Origin: Dendrobium chrysotoxum
Taxonomy: Eukaryota > Streptophyta > Magnoliopsida > Asparagales > Orchidaceae
DNA length: 64,000 nucleotides
Direction of reading: 5' to 3'
Assembly: GCA_019925795.1 (NCBI GenBank)
Contig: CM034313.1
Location: 83,173,663-83,237,662, forward strand
The translations under genes were made by a program, and so were the position numbers. The notes beneath the pieces are model-generated. The model had not been told where the DNA came from, did not search any database, and saw nothing but the letters and a program-made list of their open reading frames with translations. This document shows, piece by piece, positions 10,955 to 21,088 of this stretch. Positions within the stretch are counted from its first letter, which is position 1. Each line of letters starts with the position of its first letter.

Positions 10955-11410
10955 TAGGAGAAACTCGCCCCTTCTTCCTTTCTCCCTCTGGCTTTTGGCA
11001 TTTTGAGGCTTTCCGCCATTTTTGAGTAGGTGACTTTCCCTACTTGACTTGGCGCCCCTCCCTTTGCGCAGAAGTTAGAGTATTCCTCTCTTCTCCCCTC
11101 TAGTTTCTGGCATTTTGAGGCCTTCCGCCATTTTTGAGTAGGTGACTTTCCCTACTTGACTTGGCGCCCCTCCCTTTGCGCAGAAGTTAGAGTATTCATC
11201 TCTTCTCCCCTCTAGTTTCTGGCATTTTGAGGCCTTCCGCCGTTTTTGAGTAGGTGACTTTCCCTACTTAACTCGGCGCCCCTCCCTTTGCGCAGAAGTT
11301 AGAGTATTCCTCTATTCTCCCCTCTAGTTTCTGGCATTTTGAGGCCTTCCGCCGTTTTTGAGTAGGTGACTTTCCCTACTTGACTCGACGCCCCTCCTTT
11401 TGCGCAGAAG
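10955..11410. repeat. 112-bp tandem repeat, four copies
   Basis: The motif GCGCAGAAGTTAGAGT begins at 11066, 11178, 11290 and 11402, a spacing of exactly 112 bp. Each unit also contains GGCATTTTGAGGCCTTCCGCC and a TTTCCCTACTTGACT block. Units differ at only a few positions. Lies between gag and the 3' LTR. Confidence 0.9.
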
Positions 11411-11429
11411 TTAGAGTTTTCTCTCCTTT

Positions 11430-12110
11430 AAGAGATCATGTGGAGGTGAGATGTTAGTCGGAGGGAGTCTGACGGCGGTTAGCGGCCGGATGGTGGTCCG
11501 ACGAAGGTCGGGCTGAAGTTCGATGGCGGTCCGCGACCGGGCGGTGGTCCGACGAAGGTCGGGATGAAGTCCGGCGGCGATCAGCGGCCGGGTGAAAGTT
11601 CGGCGGTGGGAAGAAGTACGGCGTCGGGTAGAACTCCGATGAAAATCTGTCGGCCAGAAGAAGTCCCACGACGGGTAGAAATTTGGTGTTGGGTAGAAGC
11701 CCGACAAACATCTGACGACAAGCAAAAGTCCGATGTCACGTAAAAGTACAGCGTCAGGTAGATATCCGACGGGGGTCTGACGACTGGCAGAAGTCCGACG
11801 TTGGGTAGCATTTTAGCGTCGAGTTGAAGTCCGACGAGGGTCTGACGACGTGTAGAAGTCCTCCAACGGGAGGAAGCTCAGCATCGAATAGAATTTTGAT
11901 GTTAGTTTGTTGATGATGGACGATTAGGTGGAAGTCCGTTGGCAGTCAACGACCAAGTTGGGAGCAGAAGGAGAGAGTTCAACGGTGCTGCTATCAGCAG
12001 TTGAACGAGAAGCCGATGATGGCTGATATGAAGTAAAGGACCGCCGGCAGATATCCGACGAAGGGTTGATAATGGCGGGTGTCCAGTGATATTGTGTTAA
12101 GGCAATATTC
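11430..12110. repeat. Degenerate GAAGTCCGACG-type repeats
   Basis: Irregular repeats of about 30-60 bp based on AGAAGTCCGACG.CGG and GGTCTGACGAC. They resemble the minisatellites inside the LTRs and solo LTRs of the family. Open frames on the minus strand here (for example 11411-11725) arise from the repeats. Confidence 0.6.
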
Positions 12111-12679
12111 ATCCATACTGAAGTGTGCCAACATCAGATATTACTGGATCAAGGGGCCGAAGGAGGGTGATATGCCAACATTTTGGCAATACATTAACAC
12201 CGAGTGGAGATCCGATGATGATCCAGTTATGTCCTTTCTTTAAAGGAGCAGTTGTAGGAGATGCTCGCGTGCAGTAAGGGAGAAGTCACTTAAATCCACC
12301 AAGGATATTTGACTGTGTTAAAGTTGCTTATTGCTTGATGATACTAGTTTGTACGGATGACGCCAATGTACTTTTCAATTTCAACTTCTAGTGAGAATAA
12401 ATGTACACCTGAATCTGGATTTATGTAACTCCAATGATATTGTATATGAAATGAGGATTTGTCCCCTAGAGGGACCTGAATTGTTATTGCATCCGTAAGA
12501 CATGCTTTGTGCTTTTGATGTATTATTAGTCTGAATGAATGTGAGAGACATCATTTTAGGATGTTTGACATATCTGAGACTGTAAGTCAAAGCCCTTGCT
12601 TGATGACGTTAAGGGAAGATGTTAGATTAAATCTCCCCAAGAATGATCTTCCAATGATTGGGATACAAGACATCATCCA

Positions 12680-13190
12680 ATGACATTTGACCTATATGAG
12701 GTTGTATGTCAGAGCCCTGCTCAATGACGTTAACCTGTATAGGAGTGGTCGAGGGAATACACCAAGGATGTGAGACCTATCCGAGGTTATATGTCGGAGC
12801 CTTTGCTCGACGACGTTAACCTGTATGGAAGAGGTCGGGAGAATCCACCAAGGATGTGAGACCTATCCGAGGTTGTATGTCGGAGCCTTTGCTCGACGAC
12901 GTTAACCTGTATGGAAGAGGTCGAGAGAATCCACCAAGGATGTGAGACCTATCCGAGGTTGTATGTCGGAGCCTTTGCTCGACGACGTTAACCTGTATGG
13001 AAGAGGTCGGGAGAATCCACCAAGGATGTGAGACCTATCCGAGGTTGTATGTCGGAGCCTTTGCTCGACGACGTTAACCTGTATGGAAGAGGTCGAGAGA
13101 ATCCACCAAGGATGTGAGACCTGTCCGAGGTTGTATGTCGGAGCCTTTGCTCGACGACGTTAACCTGTATGGAAGAGGCCGGATCGAATC
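12680..13190. repeat. 86-bp tandem repeat, about five to six copies
   Basis: The motif AGGATGTGAGACC begins at 12765, 12851, 12937, 13023 and 13109, a constant 86-bp step. Each unit carries TATGTCGGAGCC and CGACGACGTTAACCTGTATGG. A more diverged partial unit precedes them. The array starts about 100 bp downstream of the gag stop codon in the element's orientation. Confidence 0.92.
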
Positions 13191-13289
13191 CCCCTGGGAT
13201 CGATCTTCCAGTGATTGAGAAGTAATAAAGACTGCATATTTCTCGAATCAAGGATAAAGATTACTAACACAAAGGTTCAAGTTGCAGTA

Positions 13290-14861
13290 TTACTCAATCT
13301 CACCAACCATTTGAATATTATTCAATGGTTGTCTTTGTTGTTGTTGATTTTGCCCCCCAGTGGGGCGAGCTTCTTCTCGGGTAGGTGGGTTCCCAATAAA
13401 CTGTCGAAGATAGCCCTGGCGGATAAGTCTTTCAATCTCATCCTTAAGTTGCCGACACGCTTCAGTAGTGTGGCCACGACTACGATGAAAGTGACAGTAC
13501 TGATCTTGATTTCCTGTATTTGGCTTCGAAGGATGCGGCCATTTCACTTTGTCCTGATCTTGAATCGCCATTAACACATTTGCTTGAGATGTGTTGAGCG
13601 GAGTGTACTCTTTCTCCTGCCGAGGTTCTCGTTGTGGTAATGGGGGCCTAGGAGGTAGATTGTTATTCCCTTGCTTTTTCCATTGTAAGGAAGAATTATC
13701 CATCCCAGGAGCACCTTTGCGCTTCCCATTTGTCTGCTCGAACTGCTTTCTGTGAGCATTTATGGCTTCATCTGCGGAGATTTGTGCCTCCACACGATGA
13801 ATCAGGTCGGCATATGAAGGGACCGTGTCTCGCATAAGTGCTGAGTAGAAGGGGCCCGGACGAAGCCCTCCGAGGAAAACGCCTCTAAGTAACTCGGGAT
13901 CTACTCCCGGAATTTGACGAGCTTCAGTAGAAAATCTCTTGAAGTATTCCTTGAGGGACTCACTTTCATTCTGACGGATCCCCGAGAGGTGAGAAGAGTC
14001 CTTAGTAATTCTCCGATTGGCGACAAATTGTTCGACGAACACTTTTGCCAATTTGACGAACATTGGAATGGTTCCGGCTGGAAGCGAATAGAACCATGTT
14101 CGAGCTTGTCCTTTGAGGGTGGCAGGAAAGACCTGACAGAGGAGCGCATCTGAGGCTCGCTGGATATGCATAATTGTTCGATAATGATCGATATGCTCGT
14201 ACGGGTCAGTTGTCCCGTCATAGGGGTCGATGTTCGATAGTTTGAATCCTGTCGGAATAGGGTGTTGAAGAATAGCTTCCGTCAGGGGTGACGACTCCTG
14301 GAAGTCCCACTGATGAAGAGGTTGCCTTACGCCTCCTGTAGGGAACTCTTCTCGAACCAATCGTCGCAGTTCGTGGCGTAGGGTATTGCGAGGGAGCTCA
14401 GCAATGTGATGTTGGGCTAGCTCCTCAGGGAGGTCTTGAGGAAGGAGAGATTGCCGACCTGTGTGCGGAGGATGGGTAGAACTTGCTGTATCAGCCAGTT
14501 CGTTATCTTGATGTGACTGCGAACGCCTCCTTGGTGGAGGAAGAGGAATCTCAGCTTGAAGATGTTCGATTTGAACAGCTTCAACACGTGGCGGATCTCG
14601 AGGGAGAAGAACCTCCTCCTGAGGTGCTAGGGTCGGTTGTCGAGTCTCTCGCAGGAGGTGTAGGATCTCGTTTTGAGATTCTTCCATCTTTCGGATTCGC
14701 TCCTCCAAAGAAGGCCCTGAGGTTCCTTCTCCAGCAATGTGTTGCCCCCCAGGAAGAAAGGAGGCAGAAACTTGATGTCCATGATTTATAGACTGGTTTC
14801 TGGATTGGGGAGAGTGGGAGCGGGAGGCTCCTATGAGGCGATTGCTACGCCTATTGACCAT
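13290..14861 (-). CDS. gag: Gag polyprotein of the TR-GAG element
   Basis: A 523-residue open frame starting 31 bp after the primer binding site. Residues about 205-375 form a Retrotrans_gag domain: a conserved NIDPYDGTTDP-type entry near 210, GQARTWFYSLP near 251-261, FxxQF..NRR near 275-284, and an ESLKEYFKRF block at 301-310. A zinc-knuckle-like motif C-x-H-x5-H-x4-C lies at 456, 458, 464 and 469. The N-terminus is rich in basic and Q/P residues and the C-terminus has a Q run. Gag forms the virus-like particle and packages element RNA. The frame is intact, so this copy could still supply Gag, but no pol frame follows it, which is unusual for a full-length element. The gag resembles those of Tat/Ogre-type Ty3 elements; lineage is inference. 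Confidence 0.9.
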   Translation of the reverse strand: MVNRRSNRLIGASRSHSPQSRNQSINHGHQVSASFLPGGQHIAGEGTSGPSLEERIRKMEESQNEILHLLRETRQPTLAPQEEVLLPRDPPRVEAVQIEHLQAEIPLPPPRRRSQSHQDNELADTASSTHPPHTGRQSLLPQDLPEELAQHHIAELPRNTLRHELRRLVREEFPTGGVRQPLHQWDFQESSPLTEAILQHPIPTGFKLSNIDPYDGTTDPYEHIDHYRTIMHIQRASDALLCQVFPATLKGQARTWFYSLPAGTIPMFVKLAKVFVEQFVANRRITKDSSHLSGIRQNESESLKEYFKRFSTEARQIPGVDPELLRGVFLGGLRPGPFYSALMRDTVPSYADLIHRVEAQISADEAINAHRKQFEQTNGKRKGAPGMDNSSLQWKKQGNNNLPPRPPLPQREPRQEKEYTPLNTSQANVLMAIQDQDKVKWPHPSKPNTGNQDQYCHFHRSRGHTTEACRQLKDEIERLIRQGYLRQFIGNPPTREEARPTGGQNQQQQRQPLNNIQMVGEIE

Positions 14862-14891
14862 CGTAGCAATACTTGAAGTTGTGGGATAAGT

Positions 14892-14909
14892 TTCCCACAG
14901 ACGGCGCCA
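14892..14909 (-). other. Primer binding site of the TR-GAG element
   Basis: The minus strand reads TGGCGCCGTCTGTGGGAA just inside the 5' LTR. The first nine bases fit the 3' end of plant tRNA-Asp/Arg type primers used by Tat-like Ty3 elements; the rest diverges. Confidence 0.7.
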
Positions 14910-14912
14910 AAC

Positions 14913-15955
14913 TGTTGCAGGCTCAAATATACGCGGCGATAGAGTTTAATATTTCCGTCTCAGCGTTGTACGTATATCCAGCACACAAACAGAAGAGTGA
15001 AAGAAACACTAGGATTTTTACGTGGAAAGCCCTGAAAAAGGGAAAAACCACGGGGCCACGCCCAGTTGAAAAAGTTCCACTAGTGTTGTTTGAAATACAC
15101 GAGGCTGACTCGTCCTTTAACTTCAGGACGATCAGATTACAATGAGTATCAATTACAAGGCCAAGCAGAGTTCCAACGTCACTCGGGCGTCAGACAGAAT
15201 TCCGGCGTCACTTGGAAAGAAGTCCGGCGTCACTCGGACGTCGGGTAGAATTCTAGCGTCGGGCAGAATTCCGACGTTGCTCCCGTGTCGGGCAGGGCTC
15301 CGGCGTCCCTCGGGCGCCTAGTGGTGCTTCGGTGGTGTTCCGGCGGTGTTCCGGCGGTATTCCGGCGGAGTTCCGACGGTGTTCCGGCGGTGGTCGAGGA
15401 GGAGTTATTCCCTCCTAGGCTTCTCTTCTTTTCCTTCTCTTCTTCTCTTCTTGGCTTGGGGGTCCCCTCTTAAGAGAAATGAGGGGCTATTTATAGTTTT
15501 TCTGGAGTGGCATAGCCCGTAAATAGATGAGGGATCAAGGGCAAATAAGGAGTGATCCGGATGAACGGCCGATATTGAATCCCTTGATCGTGAACCGTTT
15601 ATCAAACATTTGAAGGTCTTAATGATGTCAGAATTCTACGATCTTGGGCTCGTCGGATTCGTCTCGTCGAGACGCTCGATTCGACTATAAGCTCGTCAAA
15701 ATCGGAGACCGTTTGGTAACTCAAATAGCTGTTTGATGCTTCCAACAGCGCTTCGGGTACTTGATTTGGACTCATTTGGGCTCGGATTGAGTCGAATTTG
15801 GTGTCGTTGGATTCGTATTTCTGAGACGCTCAGTTCGACTATAAGCTTGCTGAAATCGGAGTTTAAATGGTCTCCGAATTAATTTTTGAAGTTTCCGACT
15901 TGAGTTTTTCCTCGAGATTCGTGCCCGATCAAGATAATTTTTTGGCGATATATCA
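14913..15955 (-). repeat. 5' LTR of the TR-GAG element
   Basis: Same ends and length as the 3' LTR. The TATA box CTATAAATAG (complement of 15487-15496) would start transcription a few dozen bases to the left, reading into gag. The flanking CTATT at 15956-15960 is the target duplication. Confidence 0.92.
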
Positions 15956-16110
15956 CTATTATATTTAAAAAAGTTTAAATAAATGAATTGATTTAATAAA
16001 CATAAAATCATATTATTATATAACTTCCGCAATAATAATATTGTGGCTCCGTAATTTGGGGGACGTTGGTGAGAATTTGAGCATTATTGTCCAACAATTC
16101 GCGAATTAAT

Positions 16111-16331
16111 TGTTCAACAACTAGTCACTTTATACGCCATTCTATTATTTGTATCTAGCGCAAATTCCCGGTATCAGCGTTCACGCATTAGCGAACCTGG
16201 ATGACCGGCGACGGATTTATTTCTTCAATTTTGTTTAGTATGAAATTTTGTTCAACAACTGGTCACTCTTTTTATATTAATCCTGCGCAAACTCGCCTGC
16301 ACGTTGCACTTAACCTAGATGACCGATGATA
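16111..16331. repeat. Imperfect direct repeat upstream of the methyltransferase gene
   Basis: TGTTCAACAACTxGTCACT starts at 16111 and again at 16249. Each is followed by an AT-rich stretch, GCGCAAA/GCGCAAAC, and later AACCTxGATGACCG. The copies are about 100 and 83 bp and well diverged. They lie 30-250 bp upstream of the candidate TATA box. Confidence 0.65.
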
Positions 16332-16360
16332 GCAGGTCAGCTTGTTTACGGATGTAACTG

Positions 16361-16367
16361 TATATAG
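16361..16367 (+). promoter_or_regulatory. Candidate TATA box of the methyltransferase gene
   Basis: TATATAG at this position is about 190 bp before the preferred ATG (16552) and 44 bp before the first in-frame ATG (16405). A transcription start about 30 bp downstream would fall just before 16405. No experimental support. Confidence 0.4.
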
Positions 16368-16551
16368 CCAAATACTCTGCAGGGTTTAACGATCTAGCTT
16401 TAAAATGTTCCGACATCTTCCCTCCTCCCCACTCTCTCCCTCGTCTACTCTGCAAAGAGCAAGAGAGAGCCCCCGTCGTTCTTTCAAAGCTCAGGGATCT
16501 CAAACCACCCGAGCGGAGAAGCTAAGTAGCGGGAGAAGAAGATCGGAGGAA

Positions 16552-17436
16552 ATGGGTAAGTCCGGTGGCCGTGATTGGATGCAGATCTACTCGATCTACG
16601 GCACCGACGAGTGGCAGACGATCGGATTCCTCATCTTTCATGCCTTCGCCTTCATCATCTCCTCCCTTCTCCTCCTCCTCTACTTCTCCCCTTTCCTCTC
16701 CTTCCTTCACTCTCTCCTCCCCTCCCTCCCAACCCCTTTCCTCCGCTTCGCCGCCGGATTCTCTGGATCCGTCCTGGCCCTCTCCGCCCTCTGCCTCCTC
16801 TTCGCCGCTGCGAACATTCTATACTCCTCCGTCCCCCTTCGCTGGATCATGGCCCAGCGCATGATCTCCACCGTCCCCGACTGGTCCGCCGTCCGTACAG
16901 CGCTCGATGTCGGCTGCGGCCGAGGCATACTCCTCAACGCCGTTGCTCTGCAGCTCAAGAAGCAGGGCAGCTCCGGTCGGGTGGTTGGCCTCGATCGCCG
17001 CCGCGAGATCGCCGTCGCCGCACTTCGTCGCGCCGGCGCCGAGGGAGTTCAGGAGTACGTTACTTGCCGTGAGGGCGATGCCCGTCGTCTTCCCTTCCCC
17101 GATGGATACTTTGATGTTGTAGTCTCCTCGATTCATCTCAGCGGGATAGGACGCCGGCCGGGGGATTCCCCGGCAGCGGCTGCGGCAGAGAGGGGGAGGG
17201 GATTGGGGGAGATGATTAGGGTTTTGAAGCCCGGTGGGGTGGGCGTAGTGTGGGATTTGATATTCGTCCCGGAGTTCACTCAGAGGTTGAAGGAGATGAT
17301 GATGGAGGAGGTTAGGGTTTCGGAGAGGGTCACGGCGTATATGGTGAACAGTCATATGGTTTCCTTTCGCAAGCCAATGGATGAATTCCTGAACGGGGCG
17401 GCGCCGCCTCTAGATTGGAGGGCTAACATCTGCTAA
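16552..17436 (+). CDS. Membrane-anchored SAM-dependent methyltransferase-like protein
   Basis: Single-exon frame of 294 residues. Two hydrophobic helices lie at about residues 23-45 and 65-91, followed by a class I Rossmann methyltransferase fold. Motif I is ALDVGCGRG (118-126), an acidic residue ends beta 2 in VVGLD (148), an EGDARRLPF segment (174-182) is followed by YFDVVVSS (about 186-193), and LKPGG lies at 225-229. It ends LDWRANIC, close to the usual end of plant homologues as I recall them. This fits the plant family of small two-helix methyltransferases whose substrate is not known, so no reaction is assigned. The ATG at 16552 has a good context (GAAATGG) and begins MGKSGG-DW, where homologues tend to begin. 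An in-frame ATG at 16405 would add 49 S/R-rich residues. High GC content, unlike its surroundings. The open frames on the opposite strand and in other frames here are shadows. Confidence 0.85.
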   Translation: MGKSGGRDWMQIYSIYGTDEWQTIGFLIFHAFAFIISSLLLLLYFSPFLSFLHSLLPSLPTPFLRFAAGFSGSVLALSALCLLFAAANILYSSVPLRWIMAQRMISTVPDWSAVRTALDVGCGRGILLNAVALQLKKQGSSGRVVGLDRRREIAVAALRRAGAEGVQEYVTCREGDARRLPFPDGYFDVVVSSIHLSGIGRRPGDSPAAAAAERGRGLGEMIRVLKPGGVGVVWDLIFVPEFTQRLKEMMMEEVRVSERVTAYMVNSHMVSFRKPMDEFLNGAAPPLDWRANIC

Positions 17437-18529
17437 AAGTTTTCCTGCGGACAGCAGATTGCGGACAATCAACTGTGATCGGTACTCTCTCTCTTTCTCA
17501 ATTTCTCCTTACAGTCTTCACCTACTATCCTAACTCGCCTACTACAATTGTGAATTATCTTACCAAGTAGTGCGGGTTAGGCTTATTACTTGTTAGATCT
17601 ATAATCTATATTAAGAAGAGAATTATATCGCCTCAAATCATTGGGGGAATGTAATTCATGATGTTAGTATGAGCTGGAATTTGTATTTTAATCTATTATA
17701 TTATACCATGCAATTGTTACAATACAGATTTAGCATATAAATGTACAGAGGAATACTGTTCAAATATATAGATCCGCTCGTTAGAAAATCGTCAGTACAA
17801 TTCACCGGATATTATTAAAACATAAGGATTACTTTGGTGTGGAATAGTTACGTTTTTTAGTAGCTAAACTTCCCCTTTTGGTGCACTATAATTATGGTGC
17901 CAAATCGGTTATTTAATTTCTTTTAATGTAAATTTAAGCTTAATAATAATATGCACGCAATCAGTTATGCTCTCTAGCTGTAGAATAGCAAAGAAATTAT
18001 GACTGTCCTCTTTATGTAAATTAATGGCATTTCTATTAAGGGTTTTCTTCCCACATTCATCTCTGTGAATTAATTTCTATTTGTTAAGAAAATTATATAT
18101 TTAATTTATGATAAGCTTTTTAAAATTGAGATCTATGATCTTGAAAAGTTTAAATTGGGTGTTTTATTAGATTTTGTGCAAAAGAATTAAGATTTTTTTT
18201 AATTATTTTGATGATTATATATAATTATTCACATTTAGCTCGTAAAGTGAAATACAAATTTTATAGGTAAGATTTTGTGGTGATTCTCATAAAATACAAA
18301 AGAATTATAATCTAAAATATCGAAGGAAACCTTCTCATAGTGGCGATCGACCTGCTCAGATTTTCCTATGTACAAACTCAGATAGTCTTCTTGTGCTGCT
18401 ACGCCGACCGAAGAAAATGGCCAAAAAACACGTGTCGCAATCGCAAAATATGAAAATCAAAAGATAAGATCATCTCTCTTTGGGCCATTTTTCTCGGCAA
18501 AAATTGCAACTCTCTATTTTGTTTGTAAG
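17437..18529 (+). other. 3' flank of the methyltransferase gene
   Basis: Begins with the 3' untranslated region; a short CT run lies near 17485-17500. No clear poly(A) signal could be chosen among the AT-rich candidates. The remainder is AT-rich without a gene. Confidence 0.5.
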
Positions 18530-18990
18530 CAGTGGGAGCCATAAACTTTTTATAGGGGGTTCAAATTTTTTTTTTAAATTTTTCTTTAATTTTTTTCATC
18601 TGTGCTTAGGACTGACATTAATAGTTTTAATTTTTTTAAAAAGATTAAATATTAAATATAAGATAAAAAATACTTATAATTTATAACATCTATTTTTCAT
18701 ATTTAAAAAAAAAGATGAATAACATAATTATCAATACAATTTAATATTTCTTTTTCAATATAAATGATTAAAGTATCATTTATGCACTGATCTTCAATTC
18801 TATTTCGTAGTCGAGTTTTTATGATGGCAATTGCAGAAAATGTTCTTTCAACTCCTGGTGTTGCAACCTGTGAGACTAAAGTCAGTTTTAATAGCCTGAA
18901 AATAAGATAATATAAAATATTCTTCTTGTTCTGTATCATTGTCTTAGCAATATATCCAATATCTTTTAACAAATTGTAATCAGTAAGCAC
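18530..18990 (-). mobile_element. hAT transposon fragment (transposase C-terminus)
   Basis: The minus-strand frame 18990-18703 (95 aa) contains ATPGVERTFSAI followed by KTRLRNRIEDQ and a YIEKEI segment. This is the C-terminal dimerisation region of hAT transposases of the ZMYM1-like/TTF-zinc-finger group. Only about the last 90 residues survive and the upstream part is absent. CAGTGGGAGCC at 18530-18540 lies where the 3' terminal inverted repeat is expected and resembles hAT ends of this group. The other end is missing, possibly lost before the LTR at 19074 arrived. Confidence 0.7.
18703..18990 (-). pseudogene. hAT transposase C-terminal fragment
   Basis: Open frame of 95 codons holding only the dimerisation domain (residues about 38-85). 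The first ATG is internal to the ancestral protein, so this is not expected to be a working gene. Confidence 0.65.
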
Positions 18991-19073
18991 TAGTATTCAA
19001 CGGGAAGAAAATTATTATAATTTCTATCAGAATAAATTTTAAAATTATTAAATTTATTTTTGATAATACATAC

Positions 19074-20332
19074 TGATATATCATTAAAAAATTATCCTGA
19101 TCGGGTACAAATCTCGAGGAAAAATCAAGTAGGAAACTTTCGAAATTAAAATTGGGGCCATATGAACTCTGATTTTAGCAAACTTATAGTCGAACTGACT
19201 GTCTCGGAAATATGAACCCAACGGCACCAAATTCAACCCAATCCGAGCCCAAATGGGTCCAAATCAAGGGTCTGAAGCGCTGTTGGAAGGTTCAAACCAT
19301 AATTTGGATTACCAAACGATCTCCAAATATGACGTGCTTATAGTTGAATCGAGCGTCTCGACGAGAAGAATCCAACGAGCCCAAGATCCCCAAAATCTGA
19401 TATCTCTAAGACCTTAAAATGTCCAGAAAACGGTCCATGATCAAGGGATTCAACATCGATCGTCCATTCAAACCACTCCTTAATCACCCTTGATCTTCCT
19501 CCTATTTACCGATCATGCCACTCCTAAAAATTTATAAATAGAGCCCCCTCTCCTTCTTGAAAGGGGCACCTAATTCTAAGGAGAAAAGAGAGAGATCGGA
19601 GATCGCTCTTGCCTCCTTGCTCCTCCTCGACTACCGACGGAGTTCCGCCAGACCACCGCATAACGTCGGAGTTCCGCCGGACCACTGCCTGACGCCCTGA
19701 GCTCCGTCGGACCACCGCCTGACGCTCTGAGCTCCGCCGGACCACCGCCTGACGCCCTGAGCTCCGCCGGACCACCGCCTGACGTCGGAGTTCCACCGGA
19801 CCACCGACTGATGCCCTGAGCTTCGTCGGACCACCACCTGACGTCCTTAGCTCTGCCGGACCACCACCTGACATCCTCAACTCTGCCGGACCACCGCCTG
19901 ACTCCCTGAGCTCCGCTGGACTACCGCCTGACACCCTGAGCTTCGCTGGACCACTGCCTGAGGTCCTCAGCTTCGCCGGACCACCGCCTAAAGCCCGGAG
20001 TTCTACCAGGCCACCACCTAGGACCCGAAATTCTGCCAGATCACCAGGTGACCCCGAAGTTTTGCCAGTGCGACATCGGACTTTCACATACCCTCGACTT
20101 TAACCCTACGGTTGATACTTGTAATCTAATCGCCCTTGGAGGCGAGTCAGCCCCCTGTAATCTACTCAAGTTCTAGTAGAATTATTTCAACTGGGCCAGG
20201 CCCCGTCGTTTTTCCCTTTTTCAGGGTTTTCCACATAAAAATCTTGTGTTCTCTATATGTGAGCTGGATATTCGTGCAACGCTAAGTCATAAAATTTAAT
20301 CTCTATCGCCGCGTATATTCTAGCCCGCAACA
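19074..20332 (+). repeat. Solo LTR of the TR-GAG family, plus orientation
   Basis: Starts TGATATATC and ends AGCCCGCAACA, the same ends as the young element's LTR read in its own direction. Has TTTATAAATAG (about 19530-19540) and the block GTTTTTCCCTTTTTCAGGG near the end. The middle (about 19620-20060) is a 33-bp minisatellite built on GCCGGACCACCGCCTGACG, which opens a 187-codon minus-strand frame that is not a gene. Flanking bases CATAC and TATAT do not match well, so an aged or rearranged target site is likely. Confidence 0.75.
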
Positions 20333-21088
20333 TATATAAATTAATAAATCTCAACCTCATTTTAATAAAAATTTCATTAAGTTATCCTCGCAATTTTTTT
20401 TTCGATTAAAAATGCTTTCTGTTTGGTAAAATGGTCGTTATCGAGTGTTTATTATCATCTAAGAGCGCACTAAGATTCTGATGTCAGTTTAATCTGCAAT
20501 AATTATTTGTTTGGTTGTTAGTTCTCTCATCACTATGACTTTATATCACTTCAATGAAAAATATATATCTTTTTTATTCAATAACAGCTTATTGTAATAG
20601 CTGATTAGTAGTTAAATTGACTTAAGAACATGGTATCTACATGCTAATGAAATATTCAATCATCTACCTAACATTTATTGACTTTCACCTAGAAATTAAT
20701 GACTTTAATATCTAAAATATAGGAGAAAAATAAGAAAAATAATTGAAAAAAGGCTAATCTTTACCGACACCAAAAATAAAAAAATTATAGAAAAAAAAGT
20801 TTAGAACATTTTGATTAAGGATCTATTTAGGATTGATTTAGGGTTTGTCTGGGATATATGTAGTGTTTTATAAAGAGAGTTATGAATCTGTTGTAAGAAA
20901 ATTAATTTTTTGAAAGTAAATGTGAATATTGTAAATATAATTTTTTATAAAAAAAATAAATTGCTGCTTTCTTAAAGCTATCATATGTAAGTAAATTTGA
21001 TTGTACGAAGTAGCTTCGCGTCACAAAAATTGCTAAAAATAGTGAAAAAAGAAACAAGAAATTATAAGTCAAACCGAATTGTACTTCC
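20333..21088. other. AT-rich intergenic stretch
   Basis: No gene or identifiable repeat seen. Confidence 0.4.

Larger units (their letters stand above)
9387..15955 (-). mobile_element. Complete young gag-only LTR retrotransposon (TR-GAG type, Ty3-like)
   Basis: Two 1043-bp LTRs (9387-10429 and 14913-15955) bound a 4.5-kb interior. The target duplication CTATT lies at 9382-9386 and 15956-15960. On the minus strand the order is 5' LTR, primer binding site, one long gag ORF, about 2.8 kb of non-coding tandem repeats, polypurine tract, 3' LTR. No protease, RT, RNase H or integrase reading is present in any frame. By eye the LTRs differ at only two positions (near 9489/15009 and near 10060/15590), about 0.2%, so the insertion is very recent. 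The layout matches the non-autonomous TR-GAG class described in plants. It must be mobilised by an autonomous Ty3 partner elsewhere. Confidence 0.9.

Noticed and set aside
12680..13190. Possible CRISPR-like or coding repeat array
   Set aside because: The 86-bp units are adjacent with no unique spacers and lie inside a plant retrotransposon.
16315..17355. Several long frames on the minus strand and other plus frames over the methyltransferase gene
   Set aside because: Shadows caused by the high GC content of the real coding frame; none contains a known domain.
19524..20087. 187-codon minus-strand frame with repeated Gly-Gly-Pro-Ala-Glu-Leu-Arg units
   Set aside because: It is the translation of a 33-bp minisatellite in a solo LTR, open in more than one frame; not a gene.
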